Assembly: GCF_004963255.1 (NCBI RefSeq)
Contig: NZ_SUGA01000004.1
Coordinates: 124,001 to 188,000 of the forward strand
Direction: 5' to 3'
Length of the DNA stretch: 64,000 nucleotides
Source of the DNA: Mesorhizobium sp.
GTDB taxonomy: Bacteria > Pseudomonadota > Alphaproteobacteria > Rhizobiales > Rhizobiaceae
The translations under genes and the position numbers were made by a program. How positions within the stretch are numbered: the stretch's first letter is position 1; each line of letters starts with the position of its first letter. Shown one piece after another: positions 24,541-33,214 of this stretch. The notes under the pieces are model-generated. The model worked only from the letters and a program-made list of their open reading frames with translations. It did not search any database and was not told where the DNA came from.

Positions 24541-25449
24541 TTAATTCGCTGGTAATTTTCCCAAACCAACCTCAAAGAGCGCAGCCTCTGCTTCGCGCCT
24601 TCGCAACAATCCTTTTACGCCAGGCCAAAGCCTCATCATGCTTCTTATTTCGTCAGGAATTAGCTTGAATTCTCCCTGCACCATATGCTTGCGTATATTT
24701 CGCATCTCGCGATATCTGCCGGAGCCGTCGCTCGTCTCCGGAACGTCAAACGAAGGGCCCCGATTATATGTCAACGAGACTAGCGCCCCGCGACAATCTT
24801 CAGATAGCGCCTTAAAATTCGGAAGACTTCGTTGAGTTAACGCGACATACTTCTGAATCTCAATGTCGAATTGAGTTCGTGCGGGTTCCCACAACACTTC
24901 AACATCGGAAACGTTAGGCACTAGATCGCGAGCCGCATCGCCAGTAACGCCGCACGTGTGACTTAATGTCTTTATCGCGGAGTCATTGTTCAAGATGTTA
25001 GACCAATCGTCTTTCAATCCCGCTACAGTTACATAGCCGATATCATAGCCTAAACCGATCGTTATACCCGATCTACCTCCTGGCCATACCGGCTTTTGAT
25101 ACCGCTGCTTATAAAGCGTCTCGCTAGATACCTCAAAGGCGATGATTAGGCTGATCGCGTCGGGAGATATCTTTAATTTGGAAGGCTTGAGGCGGCTGGG
25201 GGCTCGCTCTAGCTTCAATGCAGGGAAGTTTTCAGCAAACTCACGGAATTGGTAATTTACTTCTGACAAATCGCTTGAGTTCTGGAAATCTTTGAGAGCC
25301 AATTGGACAGTCTCAGACGGGCTGGTCGCTTCTGCAGAACGTAGGCTCAAAAAATGGAATCCAGAGAGGACAGCCGCGCCCAAAAGCATTTCCCGCCGGG
25401 TGGGCAGGCTAGCTCCTATAGCAGAGTTTATCTGTCCCTGGCGCCGCAC
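24541..25449 (-). CDS. Tat-exported pesticin-C-like muramidase (GH24 lysozyme fold)
   Basis: A 302-aa protein. The N-terminus has a twin-arginine motif and hydrophobic core (TRREMLLGAAVLSGFHFLSL), pointing to folded export. Residues about 95-295 resemble the muramidase domain of pesticin and phage GH24 lysozymes: LIIAFEVSSETLYKQRY with the catalytic Glu, WPGGRSGITIGLGYDIGYV with the Thr, then GALVSLTYNRG and GLLRRREAEAALFE. Such domains cut peptidoglycan. It is first in the exported three-gene operon. It could be a toxin, an envelope remodelling enzyme, or a lysin left from a phage; the lack of a holin argues against the last. Confidence 0.75.
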   Translation of the reverse strand: MRRQGQINSAIGASLPTRREMLLGAAVLSGFHFLSLRSAEATSPSETVQLALKDFQNSSDLSEVNYQFREFAENFPALKLERAPSRLKPSKLKISPDAISLIIAFEVSSETLYKQRYQKPVWPGGRSGITIGLGYDIGYVTVAGLKDDWSNILNNDSAIKTLSHTCGVTGDAARDLVPNVSDVEVLWEPARTQFDIEIQKYVALTQRSLPNFKALSEDCRGALVSLTYNRGPSFDVPETSDGSGRYREMRNIRKHMVQGEFKLIPDEIRSMMRLWPGVKGLLRRREAEAALFEVGLGKLPAN

Positions 25450-25681
25450 GCTCCCTCTCCGCTTTGCCTAGAGAGCAAAAGCAAAGCACATGCTTCCTAT
25501 AATATCAAGCCGCGCGCGGTGAAACCAGGTGTGCGCGGCAATCTTGATCGAACAGTTCGCCAGGTGGGAGTGGGATATACACCAGGTGTCGCCCCGTGTT
25601 TGCGGCGACAGTAGCCATTTGCTGGGCGGTAGCTTAGAAGACAATCTTGCAGAGCGGTGGGATCAGCGACAGGAGGGGGAA

Positions 25682-27094
25682 ATGGAAGCAGGCCTAACCA
25701 AGGCGATTTGGATCTATGTGCCGGAAGAAGAGGGGAGCGAGTCTTGGACTGGGCGCCTATGGTACGAAGACGACCAATTCCGGCGTTGGAAATTTGAGAC
25801 AATCCGGCACGCCGACCTGAACAATGTTTACGACAACGGTAAATTTCAGAATGCCAAACCAACCGTCATACTTCTGGATCATCAGCGCCCAGCGACACTA
25901 ATCCGCCCACTTGTGCTGCGTGTGGACCCGGGCAAGTACGGGGTCACCGATCCATTTGTCCGCACAAGACTTGAGGGGACTTTCCACTCTCTCCTTACCG
26001 GCCTGGCTATTGAGGATGAGCACGAAGCACGCTTCGAAGGGGTTAGTTTCGAGTCCCAAGCTTTCGGCGCTTGGTACGGTGGACGACACTTCGTCCCCAC
26101 CATGGGCGAAAGCCACCGCACGATGAGTATTGAGGTGACGGCACCCGAATCTGAGACAACTGTCGTCGAAGGCCTCGGCACCGTCGTGGCGACAAACGTT
26201 GCGGAGGTGAGGTCTGACCACAGCACGAGCGAGATACGCTCAAACTCGCTTCTCAAAATCACCTTCGACAATCTGCGGTCCCTGTCTGATGTTATGGATT
26301 TGTGCCTTGGCTTGGAACTTACTTTCGGCTTCCTCGCGGGTTTTCGACCGAAACTGCCCATTTTCCATCTCCGGCCTCAAGCCCCTCCTGGTTTCGACAG
26401 CAAATCTCCAGTTCCAATTGGAGAGCTTGAGCTTGGCGGTGTTCACTTCAAGGATGTTCCGACGCCGCACCCATTCGAGCGTATTAATCGATGTGGGAAT
26501 GACGGTACCAGTCTCTCAGGTGTCCTTAGGAATTTCACGGCTGCCCCGGTAGATATTGTCACCCGCATTTACGCAGTGCAGCAAAGTCGATGGTTTAGTA
26601 GCTCGCTCAATGACAGGTTTGCGGCTGTGATGCCTGTGTTCGAACAGTATGTCCAAGCCACATTCAAGGACGCAGAGGAGGAAAGTTATCTAGCCTCCGA
26701 AAAGGCGTTCTTCGCCTACGTCGACGCTGCCGAAAACGATGAAATCAAGGAGTTTTCAAAAAAACATCTCAAGCTAGTCAACAAGAAAGCGCCGTCGCTG
26801 CCATCCCTGATCGAGCGGTCGATCGAGGCTTTAAACCTTTTGGGGTTCAGATTCGATCCGAAGTTGGCCAAACGCATATCAGAACGCCGGGCAACGATGT
26901 TCCATTCGGCGCCCTTGATGAGCGAAGCCGACGTGCAATCCTTTTATGAGGAGACGCAAACTGTAACCGCCCTACTGATGTTGCGAACCCTCGGCGACCT
27001 TGGTGTCGATGTTGCAGGATTGGCCAACAATTATCACGCTTTGCCGGAGTTCACTCGCTTTATGAAAGAGCGCCCCACGTACGAGGCTGGATAG
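25682..27094 (+). CDS. apeA: ApeA-type HEPN anti-phage protein
   Basis: A 470-aa cytoplasmic protein. The N-terminal half resembles the ApeA N-terminal domain (GRLWYEDDQFRRWKFET, FEGVSFESQAFGAWYGGRHF). The C-terminal third is a helical HEPN domain with the RNase motif R-X4-H in RRATMFHSAPLM (near residues 402-408). Single-gene ApeA systems were shown in Enterobacteria to block phages, presumably by RNA cleavage. The start is the ATG at 25682 behind a very strong ribosome site (AGGAGGGGGA). It is divergent from the exported trio and stands alone. Domain assignment is by eye; the HEPN call is firmer than ApeA orthology. Confidence 0.7.
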   Translation: MEAGLTKAIWIYVPEEEGSESWTGRLWYEDDQFRRWKFETIRHADLNNVYDNGKFQNAKPTVILLDHQRPATLIRPLVLRVDPGKYGVTDPFVRTRLEGTFHSLLTGLAIEDEHEARFEGVSFESQAFGAWYGGRHFVPTMGESHRTMSIEVTAPESETTVVEGLGTVVATNVAEVRSDHSTSEIRSNSLLKITFDNLRSLSDVMDLCLGLELTFGFLAGFRPKLPIFHLRPQAPPGFDSKSPVPIGELELGGVHFKDVPTPHPFERINRCGNDGTSLSGVLRNFTAAPVDIVTRIYAVQQSRWFSSSLNDRFAAVMPVFEQYVQATFKDAEEESYLASEKAFFAYVDAAENDEIKEFSKKHLKLVNKKAPSLPSLIERSIEALNLLGFRFDPKLAKRISERRATMFHSAPLMSEADVQSFYEETQTVTALLMLRTLGDLGVDVAGLANNYHALPEFTRFMKERPTYEAG

Positions 27095-27422
27095 GCTTGT
27101 TGAATATGGTCAAGCTCAGTCCAGCTTCACACAGGCAGCGGCGTGGCCCAATCCGATATTGCAGATATACTCAAAGCTCCCGAGCCAAATAGCGCTGTAG
27201 TTGAACTAATGGCATGGCAGACCGTTGGGAAATGCGTACGGAAGCGGGTACTGGCTTACTTGGAAAGATCCTTGGACACCCGAGAGCGCGGCGGCCAGCG
27301 CAACAGTTGGCCGATAAGCAGGTTTCACCGAGAAAACTTGATGCCAACATAGCGGACGTGACATGGTCACGATACTATGCAAAAGCCGTCTGTTCGAAAC
27401 AACAAGAGAGCGATGTCTTGCT
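27095..27422. other. Gap with no recognisable gene
   Basis: These 328 bp separate apeA from the next gene. Short open frames exist, but none has a ribosome site, a family resemblance or sensible composition. A small palindrome GTGAC-ATG-GTCAC lies at about 27359-27371 and may be an operator for the downstream pair. Confidence 0.5.
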
Positions 27423-28310
27423 ATGGCAGTGAGCACCAGCGTTCGAACCTGTTACATAGTGGCCCCCGCTAACAGCAACCTAAAGACGCTGACAGAGGCA
27501 CTTCGCCAACGAGACATCCGTATTGTCGTTCCCGAAAGGCACCCTGAGGGCCAATCGTCGGCGATGACAAGCATTCTGGCAGACACCGACCTTGTCATAG
27601 GTGTGATGACAAGGGAGCGCCGCTCGGACTGGGTGCTTTTCGATCTCGGCCAAGCTTGGGGAATGGGCAAGCGGATTCTGCTCTTCGCACCCCCGAACGC
27701 CTCGTTTCTTCCGTCTTATCTCCAGCGATTCCTGACAGTTCGTGCAAACCTGTCTAATCGCGAGGCGATAGCATTTGCGCTCGATCAGCTTTTGGCCGCC
27801 CCTGCATCCAGCTTCGCTCAAGAGCGAGTACCTACCGCCGCGCGAATTTTGGGGCCGGCAGCCGACCGTTATCTTCAAGGGAGTTATCAACTCGGTACAA
27901 GCTCGCCTTTGGAGTTAGAGCGTCTGGTCGAGAACGCGCTGAGAGAAGGCGGCGTAGACGTCGTTTCGACCGCACCGGGTCGAGAACAAGGTGTTGATCT
28001 AGCTATTTGGTCCGACGCGTTGCAGGCCTCCGTGGGCAATCCGCTATTGGTCGAGATCAGGTCTAGGCTGCGCGAGCCCAGTCTCGCCAGTGAAGCCGTC
28101 CGGCAACTGTCGCAGCAGGTTGCGGCGTCGGGAAGCTATTGGGGCCTCCTGCTTTATGGCGACGGCGAGCAGACAACGCTCCGGGGCTCACTACCGCCCA
28201 ACGTGCTTTTATTGTCTCTTAAGACGCTCTTTGAGCGGATGCGCCACGAGCCCTTCGATGACATCATACGTGACCTGCGTAATCGTCGTGTCCACGGCGG
28301 ATCAATCTAG
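27423..28310 (+). CDS. TIR-like domain fused to a PD-(D/E)XK nuclease-like domain
   Basis: A 295-aa cytoplasmic protein. Residues about 5-125 look like a flavodoxin-type TIR or deoxyribosyltransferase-like domain: RTCYIVAPANSNLKTL, ADTDLVIGVMT and VLFDLGQAWGMGKRILLF. In NAD-cleaving TIR domains the fourth helix carries a Glu; here the equivalent spot reads FDLGQA, with Asp. Residues about 165-265 match a restriction-endonuclease fold: LERLVENALREGG, GVDLAIW and PLLVEIRSR, an E-X-R in place of E-X-K. The start is the ATG at 27423; an upstream in-frame extension is less likely. It overlaps the next gene by 1 base. A sensor-plus-nuclease defence role is inferred. Confidence 0.65.
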   Translation: MAVSTSVRTCYIVAPANSNLKTLTEALRQRDIRIVVPERHPEGQSSAMTSILADTDLVIGVMTRERRSDWVLFDLGQAWGMGKRILLFAPPNASFLPSYLQRFLTVRANLSNREAIAFALDQLLAAPASSFAQERVPTAARILGPAADRYLQGSYQLGTSSPLELERLVENALREGGVDVVSTAPGREQGVDLAIWSDALQASVGNPLLVEIRSRLREPSLASEAVRQLSQQVAASGSYWGLLLYGDGEQTTLRGSLPPNVLLLSLKTLFERMRHEPFDDIIRDLRNRRVHGGSI

Positions 28311-28831
28311 TGGTCGCGATCAATCAAAACATGATCCAAGGCTTTGTCGACGCCGGCGTCAACGGAGCGACGACTGCAGACAAGGGCAAAGCATTAGAGG
28401 ACTTGATCTGCTACTTGTTCGACCTCGTGCCGGGCATCGCGATTACCCATCGCAACGAAAAGAACGAGTTCGCGACCGAAGAGATCGACGTTGCACTCTT
28501 CAATGAAGGCTTGCCGTTTCTCCCCAACATCATCCTCGTCGAAGCCAAGAATTGGTCGAACCGTGTCGGCAGCGTCGAGGTTGCCTGGTTCCTTACAAAG
28601 CTTGCGAACCGGGGACTGGATTTTGGTATTCTGGTGACCACTTTGGGGATCACCGGCGACGCCGGCGATCTGACAGCGGCGCACCAGACAGTGGCTATGG
28701 CACTCCCGCAGCGTCGCAAGCTTATTGTTCTCACCATCGACGAGATCAGCGCACTGGCAGATACAGATGAACTGGTCAAACTAATAAAAACGAAATTGTG
28801 CGACCTCGCCGTTAAGGGTACAATTGGCTAA
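28310..28831 (+). CDS. PD-(D/E)XK restriction endonuclease-like protein
   Basis: A 173-aa stand-alone nuclease-fold protein. It shows the usual order of a PD-(D/E)XK core: Glu in DKGKALEDLICYLF (near 30), Asp in EEIDVALFN (near 58) and E-X-K in IILVEAKNW (near 73), followed by helices seen in Mrr-like and McrBC-associated enzymes. All core residues appear intact, unlike the upstream fusion. The GTG start at 28310 shares one base with the stop of that fusion, so the two are translationally coupled and probably act together. No methyltransferase belongs to this pair, which suggests a modification-dependent or abortive system. Confidence 0.72.
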   Translation: MVAINQNMIQGFVDAGVNGATTADKGKALEDLICYLFDLVPGIAITHRNEKNEFATEEIDVALFNEGLPFLPNIILVEAKNWSNRVGSVEVAWFLTKLANRGLDFGILVTTLGITGDAGDLTAAHQTVAMALPQRRKLIVLTIDEISALADTDELVKLIKTKLCDLAVKGTIG

Positions 28832-28904
28832 TCGCATTAGATCGCCACATAATCCGGTAAAAGTACTTCCCAAAGCGTGACAGTGTGAAGCTTAACGCGC
28901 TCGA

Positions 28905-29450
28905 CTACTCAGCGATCCCAAGAATGTAGTGCCGTGGCACACATTTTGGGACGAGGACTTCATAGTCTAAGAACCTGCTCCATCGCGCTTTGCCACCCAT
29001 CGTATCTTCGCGCAATTCTGGCCGAAACCAGACATCCCAATCCATTTCATGGAATGCCCGCATCGTCTTGAAGCGGCGCGCACCTGCTCCACGCCCGATC
29101 CTAACCTCGACCCCCTTTAAGAGGAGGATTTCAGGGGAGATCGCCAGCATCATCGGTCGACGAAGCCGATCGACACCGCGATCCTTTGGCATCAACACCG
29201 TCTTGAAGAAGGAAATAAACACGTAGTCGACGAGACCGTCTCTTGCGTCGAAAAAATTTGTAAGACTGTTCCCCCCGGGCATTTCGGGGCGGATGCCGCG
29301 CGCGGCGGCCTCAGCCTTCAAAAGCAGACCGTGCTTGTCGATAGACGCCTCATTGGCTCGATCAGAGAAGTGATAAAGCGCACCGCCCAAGTGCTCATGG
29401 ATTGCGGCGACTAGTTGGGCATCGCCCCATTCCTCTCTAGCCTTGGCCAT
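28905..29450 (-). CDS. DarT-like (DUF4433) ADP-ribosyltransferase
   Basis: A 181-aa protein resembling DarT toxins, which ADP-ribosylate thymidine in single-stranded DNA. The N-terminal strand LYHFSDRANEASIDKHGLLL has the NAD-binding His (near 27) followed by the ...I..HGLL helix. The middle reads FFDARDGLVDYVFISFF, and the C-terminus has DYEVLVPKCVP, in which Glu164 sits where DarT has its catalytic Glu. The start is the ATG at 29450, with GGAGGCGG upstream. No DarG-type macrodomain antitoxin lies nearby. It is last in a minus-strand run behind a methyltransferase/helicase/GIY-YIG set, 226 bp after the small gene, so it may have its own promoter. Confidence 0.65.
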   Translation of the reverse strand: MAKAREEWGDAQLVAAIHEHLGGALYHFSDRANEASIDKHGLLLKAEAAARGIRPEMPGGNSLTNFFDARDGLVDYVFISFFKTVLMPKDRGVDRLRRPMMLAISPEILLLKGVEVRIGRGAGARRFKTMRAFHEMDWDVWFRPELREDTMGGKARWSRFLDYEVLVPKCVPRHYILGIAE

Positions 29451-29676
29451 TGACCGCCTCCGAAATCGCCACTGCTCCTGTCGTTTTTGAACGAGCAAGA
29501 GAGGGCCGCATGTCCTGGTCTTCGCCGAAATGGCGCAAAAGTTCGCCCGCCCGAGCTCAACGTAGTCCCCGGTGCAGGAGCCGAGCGGGGCCAGTTTCCG
29601 CGTCTGCGCCAGGTGCCGGCTCGCAACACGCAAAACGCTGGCTTCAACGAGCTTCCAGCGCCGACTAACGGGTGAT

Positions 29677-29928
29677 TCAGGTCACCTTTTTGCCGTCGAT
29701 ATAGAGGTTCTTACGGACGAGGTCAGGCCGAACGTCATCCTCAACACGGACGTAGTGCCCCTGCATGATCAGATCGATCATCTCCTGCTCCGTGCGAACC
29801 AATACGCGATTAACGACTGTGTGCTGCTTCCTGCCAAACTTCTTGAAGTCGCCAAGGACATAGTATCCGTTCTCTTTAACGGCATATCTCTTTCTGCCGG
29901 TCTTTGGCTCCAAGCGATAGACGCGCAT
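29677..29928 (-). CDS. Small hypothetical protein in the defence operon
   Basis: An 83-aa basic protein of unknown function. It begins MRVYRLEPKTGRKRYAVKEN and is rich in Lys/Arg and Val, with predicted beta-strands (KQHTVVNRVLVR), so a small nucleic-acid-binding fold is possible. The ATG at 29928 has AGGGAAG directly upstream and is preferred over an in-frame ATG at 29955. It starts 33 bp after the GIY-YIG gene on the same strand. A role as antitoxin or specificity factor for its neighbours cannot be judged from sequence. Confidence 0.6.
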   Translation of the reverse strand: MRVYRLEPKTGRKRYAVKENGYYVLGDFKKFGRKQHTVVNRVLVRTEQEMIDLIMQGHYVRVEDDVRPDLVRKNLYIDGKKVT

Positions 29929-29961
29929 TTCTTCCCTACCCTTATTTGAAAGCACAGCGGG

Positions 29962-31164
29962 TCAGCTACTTCCATCTTGTTGGACCAAGCGGGCTGTCTG
30001 TGGATCGTAGCGGAACTTGGTAATAGAACCGTCCCGAATCTTCTCCACTGCCTGGTCCACCGCCGACAAGGGAACGAGATACCATTCCCTCGGCTTCACT
30101 GGATTGCCGAAACGATCTTCGATTGTCAGGTCGAGGCGGGCTGGCGCGAATATGCGATGCAGCAGGTTTTCCAGCCTAGTCCGGTTGATGTTGAAAAGCT
30201 TGTAGGTGGCTACGACATCGACATCCGCGAGCAGATAGGTTGCGTCCAGCGCGGCGTGAGCAATCCGCGTCTCGACCTTTCCGCCAGTGACACCAATCTT
30301 GTGAATGAGTTCCCTATGCGGCACGATGCCTGGATGGTCGGACTTGCTTCGCAGAACGTAGATAGTCCCGCTTTCGAGGTCTCCATCGTCTGCCATTTCG
30401 CCGAACAGCGGCCCTGCTGATGGATCAGTGATGCGTCGCCCTGCCTCGTCCTTGTAAAGCGCGCGCTGGAGCGACCGACGCAGCAAATTGCTTTGGGTCC
30501 CGTTGGAGTAGATAACACGCAGCCGGGCGTCGTATTCCCCATTTGGGGCTTTGAAGGTTTCGCCAACTTCGGCCACGTAGGCGATTTGGCCGCCAAGAAT
30601 GAAGAACTGGCCTTCTGTGATGTCCGCTTTCAGGAAACCGGCATCCTTCACAAACGAGCGGGTTGTCCTGACACCGGTGTCGAGGTCGCGCTGAACGTTG
30701 GTGAATAACGGCTTGAACTTCCCAAAATCCGGGCAGGGATCGCGGTTGGCGATTTCCTCGGCGGCGCGCTTCTCAGCGCTGGTGCGGACATGTCGAAGGT
30801 CGGTAATGTCAGACGATCCGATCGCGCCGCCCAACTCGGCAAGCAACTCGTCCGCATCCATCGTCTCTATGGGCGCGGCAACAGACGCTGCCCCGCCAAG
30901 AAGCCCTAACCGGTCGAGAGGCGTTAGAAGCGAACGGCACTCTTCCAGCATGCGCAGCCGGTCGAGACGCACGGCATAAAGCCGCTCGAAAATTTCGCGG
31001 TCCTCACCGTGCTGCGGCGCATGGCCATGCTGCTCGGCGAAACGTTGGATTTCGTCAAATCCGGCGACAATCCGCTCCTCCCGTGACGAGCGGCCGCCCT
31101 TCTTTTCCGGGACGGCGAAATCGTCGAGTTCGGCCCGTAGGCTGTCAAGGTCGAGGTCACTCAT
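29962..31164 (-). CDS. GIY-YIG (T5orf172-type) nuclease-domain protein
   Basis: A 400-aa cytoplasmic protein. The N-terminal 180 residues are helical and charged with no known motif. From about residue 262 a GIY-YIG-like domain is seen: SGTIYVLRSKSD, then HKIGVTGGKVETRIAHA (YIG replaced by KIG, plus the conserved Arg), and ENLLHRIFAPARLDL with the Glu expected of T5orf172 relatives. It overlaps the helicase gene by 8 bp. In this cassette it is the only clear DNA-cutting domain besides the methyltransferase's own N-terminus, so it may be the restriction subunit. Confidence 0.78.
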   Translation of the reverse strand: MSDLDLDSLRAELDDFAVPEKKGGRSSREERIVAGFDEIQRFAEQHGHAPQHGEDREIFERLYAVRLDRLRMLEECRSLLTPLDRLGLLGGAASVAAPIETMDADELLAELGGAIGSSDITDLRHVRTSAEKRAAEEIANRDPCPDFGKFKPLFTNVQRDLDTGVRTTRSFVKDAGFLKADITEGQFFILGGQIAYVAEVGETFKAPNGEYDARLRVIYSNGTQSNLLRRSLQRALYKDEAGRRITDPSAGPLFGEMADDGDLESGTIYVLRSKSDHPGIVPHRELIHKIGVTGGKVETRIAHAALDATYLLADVDVVATYKLFNINRTRLENLLHRIFAPARLDLTIEDRFGNPVKPREWYLVPLSAVDQAVEKIRDGSITKFRYDPQTARLVQQDGSS

Positions 31165-33214
31165 AGCGGCCCTCGTCCTTGAATCTCACAAAGGCGGCCG
31201 CTCCCTCCGCCACCCGTTTCTCCCAGGCATCGTTCGAACTGATGGACGGCAGCCGTCCCCGTTCCTTCTTGAATTTCACCGCGCGCACCGCAAGTTCCTT
31301 GGCTTCCTCCGGCGTCAGGCTGGTGCGTTTGCCGGCGATGGCGGCGGCTACCTGTTTCAGGCTGTCCTCGCTCATTGTCTTAGCGAGAATGGCGTAAGCC
31401 TCGCCGAACGGGTTGATGCGGTCGATTAGATCGATGTCCAGTTCGCGTACGTCCATCGCAAATTTTCGCACACCGTCGATCAGGGCAGTGTTGGATGGCG
31501 GTTCGTTGTCGCCGCCGCCAAGTGCGATCTGTTTGGCCTGCTGCGTCAGGTTGAGGGCGGCGATGGCGTGCTGGCGCACGGCCTCCTGATCCTCCTCACC
31601 CAGACCGGGGTATTTGTCCTTGATAATCTTGCCCAACCTGACCTGGGTCAGTTCCTCCGGCACCAGTTCCTCGTCGAACAGGCCGCGCTCTATCGCCGTC
31701 TTGTCCTGAACGAACGCGGCTATGACCTCGTTCAAATCCTCTCGGCAGATGCGCTGCCCCTCTTTGCTCATCGGCTCGGCAAGGCCCTTGATCTCGATCT
31801 GGAACTCTCCAGTGTTTTCATTGAAGCCAACATTGCACTTGTTCGGATCATAGCCCCCCTCGCCATAGTTGAAACCGGGCGTCGGGCCGCTCGTAGGATA
31901 CTTCGGCTTGAACTCAAAGCGCGGAGCGAGCACCTGTTCCATCAATAGACTGGCGGCGATGGCTTTCAGGGTATCGTTAACGGCCTCGGTGACGGCCTCC
32001 TCGGAAGCGTCCGGCTCGGCGATGAGGTTGGTGAAACGGGCGCGCGTCTTTCCAGGGGCGTCGCGGGTTGCGCGCCCGATAATCTGGACGATCTCGGTCA
32101 AGCTCGACCGATAGCCGACCGTCAGCGCGTGCTCGCACCAAATCCAATCGAACCCTTCTTTGGCCATGCCCAGGGCGATGATGATGTCCACATGATCACG
32201 GTTGTTCTTCTGGCCGGGGTCTTTCAGCGCGGCGGAAACCTTGTCCCGCTTTGCCGCATCGTCATCGACAAGATCAGCGATGCGCAGGATGCGGCCATCC
32301 TTCGCCTTGACCAACTGGAAGCCAGTAGTGGGGTCAGATCCCTGCCACGCGCCCAGTTCTTCGATGATGTGCTCCACCTCCCTGATCTTGTCCTTCGTGC
32401 TTTCGCGCGAATTGACGCTTGGGATGTGGATGATGGTTTTCTCGGCGGGATCGAGGACTTTGAGGATATCGTCGGCATAGGGGCCGGAATAGAAGAAATA
32501 GCCAATATCGAGGGATTTCAGATATTCGTAGCCGTTCAGTTGCTCGTAGTAGGTGTAGGTGACCGTATCGAACTTCTCCTCGTCCTGCGGAGCGAGAACG
32601 GGCACTGCGTCGCCCCGGAAATAGGAGCCGGTCATAGCGACGATGTGCACTTTGTCACGAGCGATGAGTTGCCCAAGATGCTGCCCGAGCCTGCTCTCGG
32701 GGTCGGCAGAAACATGGTGGAACTCATCCACGGCGATCAACCGGTCGTCAAACTTTTCGATGCCGAACTTCTCTACCGCGAATCGGAAGGTCGCATGCGT
32801 ACAGACCAGCACTTTGTCGTCGCCCTCCAGGAAGACGCCAAGTGAGTTGACCTTGCCGCCGTTATCCGAACCAGGAGCGTTGCAGAGATTCCATTGCGGC
32901 TCGACGGCCCAGTCAGCCCAGAAGCCGAACTTGGTCAGAGGCTCGTTGTTGAAGCTGGCGCCGATGGACTTCTCAGGCACAACGATTATAGCCTGCTTCA
33001 AGCCCTGATTGGTCAGCTTGTCGAGGGCGATGAACATGAGCGCCCGGCTTTTGCCGGAAGCCGGAGGTGACTTGATGAGAAGATACTGCTCGCCGCGCCG
33101 CTCATAAGCTCGTTCCTGCATAGGCCTCATGCCGAGCGAGTTGGCTTTGGTCGAGGAGCCGTTGCGGGCGTAGGAGACCGAAACGGATGGGACCATTTTC
33201 TTTTCGTCGGTCAT
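31157..33214 (-). CDS. DEAD/DEAH-box superfamily 2 helicase
   Basis: A 685-aa ATP-dependent helicase or translocase. Motif I is SPPASGKSRAL (near 49-59), motif II VDEFHH (near 166) and motif III MTGSYF. In the C-terminal RecA lobe, motifs V-VI read GMAKEGFDWIWCEHALTVG and QIIGRATRDAPGK, the arginine-finger motif. About 250 further residues of helical, unassigned sequence follow, possibly partner-binding. The start overlaps the methyltransferase stop by 4 bp (ATGA) and the end overlaps the GIY-YIG gene, so the three are one operon. The arrangement fits a restriction translocase rather than a repair helicase. Confidence 0.88.
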   Translation of the reverse strand: MTDEKKMVPSVSVSYARNGSSTKANSLGMRPMQERAYERRGEQYLLIKSPPASGKSRALMFIALDKLTNQGLKQAIIVVPEKSIGASFNNEPLTKFGFWADWAVEPQWNLCNAPGSDNGGKVNSLGVFLEGDDKVLVCTHATFRFAVEKFGIEKFDDRLIAVDEFHHVSADPESRLGQHLGQLIARDKVHIVAMTGSYFRGDAVPVLAPQDEEKFDTVTYTYYEQLNGYEYLKSLDIGYFFYSGPYADDILKVLDPAEKTIIHIPSVNSRESTKDKIREVEHIIEELGAWQGSDPTTGFQLVKAKDGRILRIADLVDDDAAKRDKVSAALKDPGQKNNRDHVDIIIALGMAKEGFDWIWCEHALTVGYRSSLTEIVQIIGRATRDAPGKTRARFTNLIAEPDASEEAVTEAVNDTLKAIAASLLMEQVLAPRFEFKPKYPTSGPTPGFNYGEGGYDPNKCNVGFNENTGEFQIEIKGLAEPMSKEGQRICREDLNEVIAAFVQDKTAIERGLFDEELVPEELTQVRLGKIIKDKYPGLGEEDQEAVRQHAIAALNLTQQAKQIALGGGDNEPPSNTALIDGVRKFAMDVRELDIDLIDRINPFGEAYAILAKTMSEDSLKQVAAAIAGKRTSLTPEEAKELAVRAVKFKKERGRLPSISSNDAWEKRVAEGAAAFVRFKDEGRYE

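Noticed and set aside
27143..27432. Short plus-strand open frames between apeA and the TIR-like gene
   Set aside because: They overlap one another in different frames, lack ribosome sites and show no domain or membrane pattern.
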